NCBI RefSeq assembly: GCF_035194505.1
Contig: NZ_CP136573.1
Coordinates: forward strand, 992,001-1,056,000
Direction: 5' to 3'
Length of the DNA stretch: 64,000 bases
DNA from: Erythrobacter sp.
GTDB lineage: Bacteria > Pseudomonadota > Alphaproteobacteria > Sphingomonadales > Sphingomonadaceae
Within the stretch, counting starts at the first letter, position 1. Each line of letters starts with the position of its first letter. Of the stretch, positions 26,487-33,942 are shown one piece after another. The translations under genes and the position numbers were made by a program. The notes beneath the pieces are model-generated. The model was not told the DNA's origin. It saw only the letters and a program-made list of their open reading frames with translations, and ran no database searches.

Positions 26487-26514
26487 GCTATAGCGTAAAA
26501 TTCGCGCGTTGCAA
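26487..26514 (-). promoter_or_regulatory. candidate sigma-70 promoter for rpmF-plsX-fabH
   Basis: On the minus strand TTGCAA (26514-26509) and TATAGC (26492-26487) are separated by 16 bp. This gives a leader of roughly 150 nt before the rpmF ATG. It is assigned by eye only. Confidence 0.4.
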
Positions 26515-26567
26515 CCCGCTCGGGCTCACCCTAGCAAGGGCGTCACACAAACGAGGGGATCTCCATC

Positions 26568-26963
26568 ATGACCGTGCTTCCTGTAACGCTCGCCGCCGCG
26601 GCGGCTGCCGCCGTGCTCAACATCTGGCTGGGGATCCGCATCGGCGCCCTGCGCACCGCGCTGCAGGTGAGCATCGGCGATGGCGGACACGAAAGCCTGC
26701 AGCGCCGGATGCGCGCGCAGTTGAACTATGTCGAGAACACCGCCTTCGTGCTGGTGCTGATCGCGGCCATCGAACTCGCCGGCGTCGGCAGCTGGTGGCT
26801 GGCTTACGTGGCAGCGGCCTATTTCATCGGCCGTGTGCTGCACGGCTTCGGCATGGACGGCGCCAAGCTGAAGGTCGGCCGGATGATCGGAACGCTGGCG
26901 ACGATGCTGATTCAGCTCGGCCTCGCGGTGGTGGCGACGCTGACGGCCGCGGGGGTGATGTAA
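26568..26963 (+). CDS. MAPEG family membrane protein
   Basis: A 131-residue protein with four hydrophobic segments, typical of bacterial MAPEG proteins related to microsomal glutathione S-transferase. The diagnostic segment is RMRAQLNYVENTAFVLVLIA (RAxxNxxE-type) after the first helix, and FIGRVLHGFGMDG in the third. ATG 26568 follows a GGGGATCTCC region. It is divergent from rpmF. Possible glutathione-dependent detoxification is family knowledge, not shown here. Confidence 0.82.
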   Translation: MTVLPVTLAAAAAAAVLNIWLGIRIGALRTALQVSIGDGGHESLQRRMRAQLNYVENTAFVLVLIAAIELAGVGSWWLAYVAAAYFIGRVLHGFGMDGAKLKVGRMIGTLATMLIQLGLAVVATLTAAGVM

Positions 26964-26972
26964 GCTCACCCT

Positions 26973-27077
26973 CGTCATTGCGAGGAGCCGGAGGCGACGC
27001 GGCAATCCATGACCGGACCTTGGCACCCAATAGCCATGCTGGTTGATGGATTGCTTCGCCTGCGGCTCGCAATGACG
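26973..27077. repeat. REP-like palindromic element, copy 1
   Basis: About 105 bp starting CGTCATTGCGAGGAGCC and ending GGCTCGCAATGACG, the two ends being inverted copies. The inner parts GCAATCCAT and ATGGATTGC are also complementary. It lies in the 3' gap between the MAPEG and MBL-fold genes. Copies 2 and 3 are at 35459-35561 and 45069-45172. Confidence 0.85.
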
Positions 27078-27082
27078 ATCAT

Positions 27083-27748
27083 TCAGGACAAGGCATAATC
27101 CGAGACGAAAGCGTTCGTCTTGCGCTCGCGGCCGAAGGTGCTGGTGGGGCCGTGGCCGGGGATGAACATCACGTCCTCGCCAAGCGGCCAGAGGCGCTGG
27201 GTGATCGAATCGATCAGGTCCTGATGATTGCCGCGCGGAAAGTCGGTGCGGCCGATCGAGCCCTGGAACAGCACGTCGCCGACAATCGCGAACCGGCTGG
27301 GCGCGTGGTAGAACACCACGTGGCCGGGGGTGTGGCCGGGGCAATGGATCACATCCAAGGTGAGTTCGCCCACCGTTACCGTGTCCCCGTGCTTCAGCCA
27401 GCGGGTGGGCGTGAAGCTCTTCGCCACCATCCCCCAGCGCGGGCCGTCATCGTCCAATTGGTCGATCCAGAAGCGGTCATCCTCATGCGGGCCTTCGATG
27501 GGGAGGCCGAGTTCGTCGGCCAGCATCCCGGTCTGCCCGCAATGGTCGAGATGCCCGTGGGTGACGAGCAGCTTCTCGAGCGTCACGCCCGCCTTGGCGA
27601 CAGCCTCTTTCAGCTTGTCGAGATCCCCGCCGGGATCGACCAGCGCGCCGCGCATGGTCTTGGTGCACCAGATCAGCGAGCAGTTCTGCTGCAGCGGTGT
27701 CACCGGAATGATCGCGGCGCGAATGGGGAGTGTCGTTTGGTCCGTCAT
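27083..27748 (-). CDS. MBL fold metallo-hydrolase (glyoxalase II-like)
   Basis: A 221-residue metallo-beta-lactamase-fold hydrolase. The zinc motif is LVTHGHLDHCGQTG, followed by the His in HCPGHTPGHVVFY, Asp in IVGDVLFQGSIGRTD and His in IPGHGPTSTFG. The short form lacking the glyoxalase II C-terminal domain resembles YcbL. ATG 27748 (MTDQTTLPIR) is preferred to the longer frame from 27784. It lies 10 bp downstream of the S24 regulator on the same strand, so co-transcription is likely. Confidence 0.87.
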   Translation of the reverse strand: MTDQTTLPIRAAIIPVTPLQQNCSLIWCTKTMRGALVDPGGDLDKLKEAVAKAGVTLEKLLVTHGHLDHCGQTGMLADELGLPIEGPHEDDRFWIDQLDDDGPRWGMVAKSFTPTRWLKHGDTVTVGELTLDVIHCPGHTPGHVVFYHAPSRFAIVGDVLFQGSIGRTDFPRGNHQDLIDSITQRLWPLGEDVMFIPGHGPTSTFGRERKTNAFVSDYALS

Positions 27749-27758
27749 GAGAGCGGGC

Positions 27759-28436
27759 TTAAATCCTCCCACCCTTCCACACAACCCGCCCGATGATCGC
27801 CACCTCGTCTGCCGAGACCTCGACCGGCGGGTAGGCGAGGTTCTGCGAGAGCAGCGCGATCCGCCCTGCCCCCGCGCTGGCGACGCGCTTGACCATCAAC
27901 GTGTCGCCGAGGCGCACCACGTGGATGCCGTCGCGGAAGGCACGCGGGGATCGGTCGACGAGGATTTCGTCGCCATCATTGAGGAGCGGCTCCATCGAAT
28001 CTCCTTCCACGCGGATCGCGGAAAGCTGCGCGCTTTCGAGCCCCTGTTCGGCGAGCCAGCGGCGCGAGAAGCGGAAGGTGTCGAAGGCGCCCTCGCCCCC
28101 TGGCACTGCTCCCGGTCCGGCTGACGCGCCGAGATCGAGCCGCGGCACATCGACCCATACCCCGGTTTCGCGCCTAGGGGCCTTTACATAGGAATTATCC
28201 TGCGCCTCGCGCAGCTCTGCCTCCGTCACCCCAAGGAAGCGGGCGAGCGTCGCGCGGTCCTGCTCCTCCAGCTTGCGCGGCGAGCCTTTGCGAATGAATT
28301 GCTGGAGATAGGTCGGATTGCGCCCCAGCAACTCGGACAGGGAGGCGAGACTCACCCCCCGCTCCTGCGACAGGGCAAGCAGTCTGGCGCGCGGTCCGGC
28401 GAGGCTCTGGACGGGGTTTTGCGGGTCATTAAGCAT
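27759..28436 (-). CDS. LexA-like S24 family transcriptional repressor
   Basis: 225 residues. The N-terminal HTH (ERGVSLASLSELLGRNPTYLQQFI) resembles XRE-type regulators rather than the LexA winged helix. The C-terminal S24 peptidase fold has catalytic Ser in VEGDSMEPLLNDGD and Lys in DTLMVKRVAS. A Gly/Ala-rich linker (GASAGPGAVPGGEG) lies between; a canonical Ala-Gly LexA cleavage site is not certain. ATG 28436. Two palindromes with the same TCCTA/TAGGA half-sites lie directly upstream, suggesting autoregulation and control of the divergent pair at 28560-29170. Confidence 0.85.
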   Translation of the reverse strand: MLNDPQNPVQSLAGPRARLLALSQERGVSLASLSELLGRNPTYLQQFIRKGSPRKLEEQDRATLARFLGVTEAELREAQDNSYVKAPRRETGVWVDVPRLDLGASAGPGAVPGGEGAFDTFRFSRRWLAEQGLESAQLSAIRVEGDSMEPLLNDGDEILVDRSPRAFRDGIHVVRLGDTLMVKRVASAGAGRIALLSQNLAYPPVEVSADEVAIIGRVVWKGGRI

Positions 28437-28442
28437 GAAAAC

Positions 28443-28458
28443 ATCCTACACGTAGGAT
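28443..28458. promoter_or_regulatory. operator palindrome 1 of the S24 repressor
   Basis: ATCCTACACGTAGGAT: perfect 7-bp arms with a 2-bp centre, beginning 7 bp from the repressor ATG. The half-site TCCTA/TAGGA is shared with the neighbouring palindrome. Confidence 0.65.
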
Positions 28459-28459
28459 T

Positions 28460-28479
28460 TTTCCTAGACAAGTAGGAAA
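28460..28479. promoter_or_regulatory. operator palindrome 2 of the S24 repressor
   Basis: TTTCCTA and TAGGAAA arms, perfect over 7 bp, with a 6-bp spacer GACAAG. It is one base from palindrome 1 and 80 bp upstream of the divergent small gene. Confidence 0.6.
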
Positions 28480-28559
28480 TGTAGTGAAACATTTCAGGAA
28501 CATCGGGCGATTCGTTCGGTGTCGGCCCCGCCGTCAGCGCGCAAGAGGGAGGTCAAACC

Positions 28560-28763
28560 ATGCTGCTTCGGACCATCGAGTCGTTCCTGCGGACACACGA
28601 CATGCCCGCCACCAAATTCGGGCGGCTCGCTGCCCATGATCCGCGCTTCGTGCTCGATCTGCGCATGGGCCGCTCGCCCCGCCGCGACACCGAGCTGCGC
28701 ACCCGCGCATGGATGCAGGGCTATTCCGACCGCGCCAATGCCCAGATGAAGGAGATGGTATGA
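28560..28763 (+). CDS. small HTH-like protein of unknown function
   Basis: A 67-residue basic protein. The segment MPATKFGRLAAHDPRFVLDLRMGRSPRRDTELRTRAWM looks like a Cro-type helix-turn-helix (helix, turn at AHDP, recognition helix). A strong Shine-Dalgarno GAGGGAGG precedes ATG 28560. Its stop overlaps the next start (ATGATG at 28760-28765). The pair is divergent from the S24 repressor and likely controlled by it. I recognise the style as a small sphingomonad DNA-binding protein but cannot name a family. Confidence 0.65.
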   Translation: MLLRTIESFLRTHDMPATKFGRLAAHDPRFVLDLRMGRSPRRDTELRTRAWMQGYSDRANAQMKEMV

Positions 28764-29170
28764 TGCTGACCGAGAGCCACCGCGATCCCTTCGCCCACGC
28801 CTTTGCCGATCTCGATGATTTCGAGGTCAAATCGCTCGCCGCCGCCTTCCGCCCGCGCCGCACCACGGCAGACCGGGTGCGCGCCGCGCTCGCCGGCCTC
28901 GCCGGGGGCAAGGGCACCCTGCTCAGCCATGACGAGACCGCATGGGCCTCGATCACCTTTTCCGGTACCCGCCACTGCGTAGTGATGGAATTCTGCGGTA
29001 TCGATGCGGTTGCCTGCGGCGAGGACCTGATCGAGCGCCTGCCCGATCACGAATTCGCGATCCCCGGCCAGCTGGTCGCCGATGCCACCATCGCCATGGT
29101 CGACCACCGCTTCGGCGCGATGGAACGGCTGGAAGTGACCTGCGTCCTGCTGCTGCTGGAGGAGGGGTGA
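28760..29170 (+). CDS. conserved hypothetical protein
   Basis: 136 residues, no signal peptide or membrane segment. It has an N-terminal charged helical part (DDFEVKSLAAAFRPRRTTADRVRAALAGL) followed by an alternating strand pattern (GTRHCVVMEFCGIDAVACGEDLIERLPDHEFAIPGQLVADATI in outline). I do not recognise a family. Coupled by overlap to the upstream HTH-like gene, it may be regulated by the S24 repressor. Confidence 0.6.
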   Translation: MMLTESHRDPFAHAFADLDDFEVKSLAAAFRPRRTTADRVRAALAGLAGGKGTLLSHDETAWASITFSGTRHCVVMEFCGIDAVACGEDLIERLPDHEFAIPGQLVADATIAMVDHRFGAMERLEVTCVLLLLEEG

Positions 29171-29222
29171 AAGAGCCTGACCGTGAGGGGAGGCGCCATC
29201 GGGCCACAGGCCCGCAAGGGCG

Positions 29223-29292
29223 ACCGCCCGCCCGCAGCGGGCGCAGCTTTGCTGCGCGTCAAGCGAGGACGCTCGCCCGGATGGGCGAGCGT
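29223..29292. repeat. cluster of small hairpins in intergenic DNA
   Basis: Three inverted repeats occur in series: CGCCC/GGGCG around 29229-29243, GCGCAGC-TTT-GCTGCGC at 29241-29257, and ACGCTCGCCC-GGAT-GGGCGAGCGT at 29269-29292. They lie between convergent genes ending at 29170 and 29305. No clear U-tract follows, though they may still act as transcription barriers. Confidence 0.5.
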
Positions 29293-29304
29293 AACACAAA
29301 CACC

Positions 29305-30681
29305 CTAACCCCTGAACACGATCATCTTCTCGATGGTCATCTCGTGGCAGGTATAGGGGATCCCCCCCACGCCATGCCCCGATGTCCGCAAGCCCGCAAA
29401 GGGCATCCAGTCGGTGCGGAAGGCGGTGTGATCATTCACCATCACGGCTGAGGCATCGATGTTGCGATAGGTGTAGAGCGCAGCCGCCAGATCATTGGTG
29501 AAGACCGCCGCCTGAAACGCCACATCCAAGGAATTGGCCTGGGCAATCGCAGCGTCGACGTCCTCATAGCCATAGACGCAGACCGCCGGGCCGAAGACTT
29601 CATTGCGCGAGATCGTGGCATCCACCGACGGGTTCAGCAGCACGGTCGGCGCATAGGTGGTGTGCGAGAGCTTCTCGCCCCCGCACAGGATCTGCGCGCC
29701 GCCCGCACGGGCCTCGTCGATCCATTTGCCGACGCGCTCGACTTCCTTCGGCCGGATCAGGGGCCCGCATTCGGTATCCGCGTGGATTGCGTTGCCGACC
29801 TTCAAGGCGCTTGCCGCTGTTGCCAGCCGCTCGGCCAGCTCGCCGACGATGCTCACATGGGCAAAGACCCGCTGCACCGAAACGCAGACCTGCCCCGAAT
29901 GGTAGAACCCGCCCTTGGCAATGCTCGGCACCGCAAGGTCGAGATTGGCGCTGGGATCGACGATCACCGGCGCCACCCCGCCATGCTCCAGCGCGCAGCG
30001 GGTGCCGGGCGCAAGCTTGGTCCGCAGCGACCAGCCCACACCTGCCGAGCCGATGAAGCTGAAGAAGGCGACGCGGGGATCGCTGACCATCCGTTCCGAC
30101 ACATCGCGCGGCGGCTGGACCGCCTGTGCCCAGTCCGGCTCCAGCCCCGCCTCGTGCAGGATCGAAATGAATTCGAAGCACGACAGCGGGGTGTCGGCCG
30201 CGGGCTTGACGATCACCGGACAGCCCACCGCCACGGCGGGCGCGACCTGATGGACGATCAGATTGAGCGGGTGGTTGAAGGCCGAAACCGCCACCACCAC
30301 GCCAATAGGCTCACGCGTGGTCCATGCGAGGCGGCCATCACTCGCCGCCGTCAGCCCCATCGGGATCTCGGTGCCGCGCAGAGAGCCGATCTCGTGGATG
30401 CACAGTTCGATCCCGTTGATCGCGCGGTCCACCTCCACCCGCGCATCGATCAGCGGCTTGCCTCCCTCGTTCGCGATCTGGAAGGCGAGATGATCGCGCC
30501 GTTCGCGCATGATCTCGCAGGCCCGGTGGAGGATCGCCGCGCGCTGGTGCGGCTTCTTCCACTGGCTGCGGTCGCGGGCCAGCCGGTGGGCGCGGGCGAG
30601 CGCCGCGTCCACCGCTGCCCAGTCATGCGTTGGCACAGAGCCGATCACCGACAGGTCGAAGGGATTGACCACTTCATGCAT
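29305..30681 (-). CDS. aldehyde dehydrogenase family protein
   Basis: A 458-residue NAD(P)-dependent aldehyde dehydrogenase. The catalytic Cys is in FYHSGQVCVSVQRVF, and the NAD-binding turn is in FFSFIGSAGVG. The general-base Glu sits in ALEHGGVAPVIV, where the usual ELGG is EHGG; this seems to mark a subgroup near lactaldehyde-type ALDHs. Length is slightly short. It is 27 bp downstream of an acetolactate synthase-like gene on the same strand, so the two probably work in one pathway, perhaps oxidising an aldehyde made or used by the TPP enzyme. Substrate unknown. Confidence 0.85.
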   Translation of the reverse strand: MHEVVNPFDLSVIGSVPTHDWAAVDAALARAHRLARDRSQWKKPHQRAAILHRACEIMRERRDHLAFQIANEGGKPLIDARVEVDRAINGIELCIHEIGSLRGTEIPMGLTAASDGRLAWTTREPIGVVVAVSAFNHPLNLIVHQVAPAVAVGCPVIVKPAADTPLSCFEFISILHEAGLEPDWAQAVQPPRDVSERMVSDPRVAFFSFIGSAGVGWSLRTKLAPGTRCALEHGGVAPVIVDPSANLDLAVPSIAKGGFYHSGQVCVSVQRVFAHVSIVGELAERLATAASALKVGNAIHADTECGPLIRPKEVERVGKWIDEARAGGAQILCGGEKLSHTTYAPTVLLNPSVDATISRNEVFGPAVCVYGYEDVDAAIAQANSLDVAFQAAVFTNDLAAALYTYRNIDASAVMVNDHTAFRTDWMPFAGLRTSGHGVGGIPYTCHEMTIEKMIVFRG

Positions 30682-30708
30682 GGCAGATGTCCTTACCCTG
30701 ACCGGTGA

Positions 30709-32367
30709 TCACAGCTCCTTCGAAAGCCGCTTGATGTCCTTGTTCAGGATCTGGTCGTTCTCGGTGTAATCGACCGGACAATCGATCAGGTGCACGCCCG
30801 GCGTATCGCGGCAATGGGCGAGCAATTCGCGCAGGTGCTCCGACGAGGTTACCCGGTGGCCGTGTGCGCCATAGCTCTCGGCATATTTCACATAGTCCGG
30901 ATTGCCATAGGTCAGGCCGAAATCGACAAAGCCCATGTTGGCCTGCTTCCAGCGGATCATCCCGTAGGCATCGTCGCGCAGGATCAGCACGGTGAGATTG
31001 AGGCCGAGGCGCACCGCGGTTTCCATCTCCTGGCTGTTCATCATGAAGCCGCCATCGCCGCAGATCGCCATCACCTTGCGCTCAGGGTAAAGCATCGCGC
31101 TCATCATCGCCGACGGCAGACCTGCTCCCATCGTCGCCAGCGCATTGTCGAGCAGCACGGTGTTGGGCAGGTAAGCGGTATATCCGCGCGCGAACCAGAT
31201 CTTGTAGACCCCGTTGTCGAGACAGATGATCCCGTCATGCGGCATCGCGTCACGCACCTGCTGGACGAGATGCGGCGGGAAGATCGGGAAGCGGGTATCG
31301 GCGGCAAGCGCGCTGGTGTGGTCGACCTCGGCCTTGTGATAGGCCAGCATGTGGGCGAAATCCCAGCTGCGATTGGGGCTGATGTCTTCCTTCATCTGCC
31401 AGATCGCGTTGGCGATATCGCCGATCACCTCGATCTGCGGGAAGTACACCGGATCGACCTCGGCGGTGCGGGTCGAGACGTGGATCACGGTGACGCCATT
31501 GTCCTTCATGAAGAAGGGCGGCTTTTCGATCACGTCATGGCCGACATTGATGATGCAGTCGGAATCCTCCACCGCGCGGTGGACGAAATCTCCGGCGGAC
31601 AGCGCCGCGCAGCCCAGGAACTTGGGGTGGCGCTCGTCGATCACACCCTTGCCCATCTGGGTGGTGAGGAAGGGGATGCCGGTCTTCTCGACGAATTGTT
31701 CGAGCATCCGCCCGCACAGCTTGCGGTTGGCGCCCGCGCCGATCACGAGCACCGGATTCTTGGCGCTTTCGATCGCCTGCACAGCGGCGCGCACGGCCTT
31801 GGGCTCGGCGCTGGGACGGCGCGCGATGCTCTTGGGCAGCGGCTTCCAGTCGGTGGTCGGCTCTTCCGCGATATCCTCGGGCAGCTCGATCAGGGTAGCG
31901 CCGGGCTTTTCCTCCTCGGCGAGGCGATAGGCTTCGCGCACGCGGCTGGGGATGTTGTCGCCCGCGGCAATCTGGATCGCATATTTGGTGATCGGCTTCA
32001 TCAGCGCGACGATATCGACGATCTGGAAGCGGCCCTGCTTCGACTTCTTGATCGGCTTTTGCCCGGTGATCATCAGCACCGGCATCCCGCCCAGCTGCGC
32101 ATAGGCCGCCGAGGTCACAAAATTGGTCGCGCCCGGGCCGAGCGTTGCGACGCACACCCCGGTCTTGCCGGTGTGGCGGCCATAGGTCGCAGCCATGAAG
32201 CCGGCGCCCTGTTCGTGGCGGGTGAGGATCAGCTTGATCTGCTTCGACCGGCTGAGCGAATCGAGAAAATCGAGGTTTTCTTCCCCCGGAACGCCGAAAA
32301 TATACTCGCAGCCCTCTGCTTCGAGGCACTCGACAAAGACGTCCGAGGCTTTCTTGGTATCGCTCAT
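30709..32367 (-). CDS. acetolactate synthase large subunit-like TPP enzyme
   Basis: A 552-residue three-domain ThDP enzyme. The activating Glu is in GVPGEENLDFLDS near the N-terminus. The central domain binds FAD-like or ADP-type cofactor, and the C-terminal ThDP motif runs GDGGFMMNSQEMETAVRLGL ... DDAYGMIRWKQ. No small regulatory subunit gene is adjacent, so it resembles catabolic AlsS-type or specialised 2-oxoacid enzymes rather than IlvBN. ATG 32367 (MSDTKKASDV). The partner gene downstream encodes the EHGG aldehyde dehydrogenase. A 21-bp inverted repeat lies 86 bp upstream. Confidence 0.85.
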   Translation of the reverse strand: MSDTKKASDVFVECLEAEGCEYIFGVPGEENLDFLDSLSRSKQIKLILTRHEQGAGFMAATYGRHTGKTGVCVATLGPGATNFVTSAAYAQLGGMPVLMITGQKPIKKSKQGRFQIVDIVALMKPITKYAIQIAAGDNIPSRVREAYRLAEEEKPGATLIELPEDIAEEPTTDWKPLPKSIARRPSAEPKAVRAAVQAIESAKNPVLVIGAGANRKLCGRMLEQFVEKTGIPFLTTQMGKGVIDERHPKFLGCAALSAGDFVHRAVEDSDCIINVGHDVIEKPPFFMKDNGVTVIHVSTRTAEVDPVYFPQIEVIGDIANAIWQMKEDISPNRSWDFAHMLAYHKAEVDHTSALAADTRFPIFPPHLVQQVRDAMPHDGIICLDNGVYKIWFARGYTAYLPNTVLLDNALATMGAGLPSAMMSAMLYPERKVMAICGDGGFMMNSQEMETAVRLGLNLTVLILRDDAYGMIRWKQANMGFVDFGLTYGNPDYVKYAESYGAHGHRVTSSEHLRELLAHCRDTPGVHLIDCPVDYTENDQILNKDIKRLSKEL

Positions 32368-32452
32368 TGCTGCAATTCCCCCCAACTGCATATGCGGCGC
32401 GATGCGCGCCTTTGCCGGCCTTGCGCTACCCGCCCCCATGCGGATAGCCCGG

Positions 32453-32473
32453 CATCATGACGGCGTCGTGATG
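32453..32473. promoter_or_regulatory. inverted repeat upstream of the acetolactate synthase-like gene
   Basis: CATCATGACG and CGTCGTGATG (9 of 10 complementary) flank one G. It lies between the minus-strand ALS-like start at 32367 and the 3' end of the next gene at 32533, where its promoter should be. It is a plausible repressor operator. Confidence 0.45.
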
Positions 32474-32532
32474 ACGCAACCCAAGCCCCAAGTATTGCAG
32501 AAAAGCGCCAAGGCGCAATGCGGCCGTGCGAT

Positions 32533-33471
32533 TCAATATCCGAGGCGTGGATCAAAAACCGGGGCAACCGGCTCCCCGCGCAGATATTTGTGCAAGTTTT
32601 CGAGGAAGCGCTCGCCCGAGCGGATGAACATCTTGCTCTGCGCGCGGCCCGACAGGTGCATCGAGATATGGGCGTTGTCGAGGCTCCAGAGCGGGTGATC
32701 GGCAGGCAGAGGTTCGGGCGTGGTCACATCGAGAAATGCACCAGAAATCGCTTTCTTTTCAAGCGCTTCCACCAGCGCCGGCTGGTCGATCACAGAGCCG
32801 CGCGCGATGTTGACGATGACACATTCGCGGTTCATCGCGGCCAACTCTGCCGCTCCGATCATCCCTTCGGTCTCGGGGGTAGAGGGCACGGCGAGGATCA
32901 CCCAGTCGAATTCGCTTAAGCGAGCGCGCCATTCATCCGGGCCGAGCGTGTTCTCCCCCGCACTGCGGCGGACGACTGTAACATCGACGTCGAAGGCCTT
33001 TAGGCGCGGCTCGATCAGCCTGCCGATCGCACCATATCCCAGCAGTAGCGCCTTCGATCCGGCCAGTTCGCGCTTGCCGGGCGAATCGAGCAGCCATTCG
33101 TGCCGGTCCTGCGCACGCACCACCTCGCGGTAGCCCTTGGCGATGTTGAGCATCCCCATCAGCACATATTCGGCGATGGTGATGGCATTGATCCCGGCCC
33201 CGTTGGTGACGGTGATGCCGCGTTCGATCAGCACATCCATCGGCAGGAAATCGAGACCCGCGTAAATCGAATTGAGCCACTTGAGCTTTTTCGCCGCGCG
33301 AAGGGTTTCGGCCATCGCGGCCTGATCGTTCATGTCGAACCAGCCGATTTCGGCCTCGGCAACCGCGTCCATCGCCTCCTCGTGGGTCATGAACCAGCGC
33401 ACATCGAGATTGGCCGGCAGATGCGGTTCGAGCATCGGGCGGATCAGCCCGGAGATGGCGAGAATGGTCAT
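32533..33471 (-). CDS. D-2-hydroxyacid dehydrogenase
   Basis: 312 residues, NAD(P)-dependent. The Rossmann motif LLGYGAIGRLIEPRL is central, catalytic Arg is in VNIARGSVID, Glu in TTPEPLPADHPLW and His in NAHISMHLSGR. The overall length and motif order match the glyoxylate/hydroxypyruvate reductase-like branch. ATG 33471 (MTILAISGLI). It lies 10 bp after a small membrane protein gene on the same strand and probably shares its transcript. Confidence 0.88.
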   Translation of the reverse strand: MTILAISGLIRPMLEPHLPANLDVRWFMTHEEAMDAVAEAEIGWFDMNDQAAMAETLRAAKKLKWLNSIYAGLDFLPMDVLIERGITVTNGAGINAITIAEYVLMGMLNIAKGYREVVRAQDRHEWLLDSPGKRELAGSKALLLGYGAIGRLIEPRLKAFDVDVTVVRRSAGENTLGPDEWRARLSEFDWVILAVPSTPETEGMIGAAELAAMNRECVIVNIARGSVIDQPALVEALEKKAISGAFLDVTTPEPLPADHPLWSLDNAHISMHLSGRAQSKMFIRSGERFLENLHKYLRGEPVAPVFDPRLGY

Positions 33472-33481
33472 GGCGACAGCG

Positions 33482-33838
33482 TTACTGCCGGAAAGCGAGC
33501 CACGCCACCCCTGCCAGAACCGGCAGTCCGGCAAGATCAATCTGGGCGATCTTGCGCAAGGGCGCGGGCGATCCGGCCTGCCAGTAGAGCAGCAGGAAGC
33601 TCACCATGCTGATGCCCACCACCAGCACCGCCAGCCGCCGTCCCTCCGGAACGAAAGCGGCGAAGATGCAGGCCACGAACACCGCAAAGAACAGGCCCGC
33701 GCGGTGGTGCATCAACAGGAACAGCGGATTGTCCGGCTGGAGGCGATAGAGCGTCGTCAGCGTCGCCGGCCGAAACAGCGCGAGCGCGGGCATGGCGTGG
33801 ATCGCGGCGAGGATGAGCCAGAGAATCGGTTGCATCAT
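33482..33838 (-). CDS. small integral membrane protein
   Basis: 118 residues with four predicted transmembrane helices: ILWLILAAIHAMPALALF, RAGLFFAVFVACIFAAFV, RLAVLVVGISMVSFLLLYW and IDLAGLPVLAGVAWLAF. It starts at ATG 33838 (MMQPILW). No family recognised with certainty. It is followed 10 bp later by the 2-hydroxyacid dehydrogenase gene. Confidence 0.68.
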   Translation of the reverse strand: MMQPILWLILAAIHAMPALALFRPATLTTLYRLQPDNPLFLLMHHRAGLFFAVFVACIFAAFVPEGRRLAVLVVGISMVSFLLLYWQAGSPAPLRKIAQIDLAGLPVLAGVAWLAFRQ

Positions 33839-33942
33839 GCAACTGGTTTAACTTCGGGACCGTTGGACGCAAGCTCAATCTACCCGTCGCCCCGGATCAA
33901 GCCCGGGCGGGGGAGGATGTGTTCCGCTCGCCTCGAACCGAT

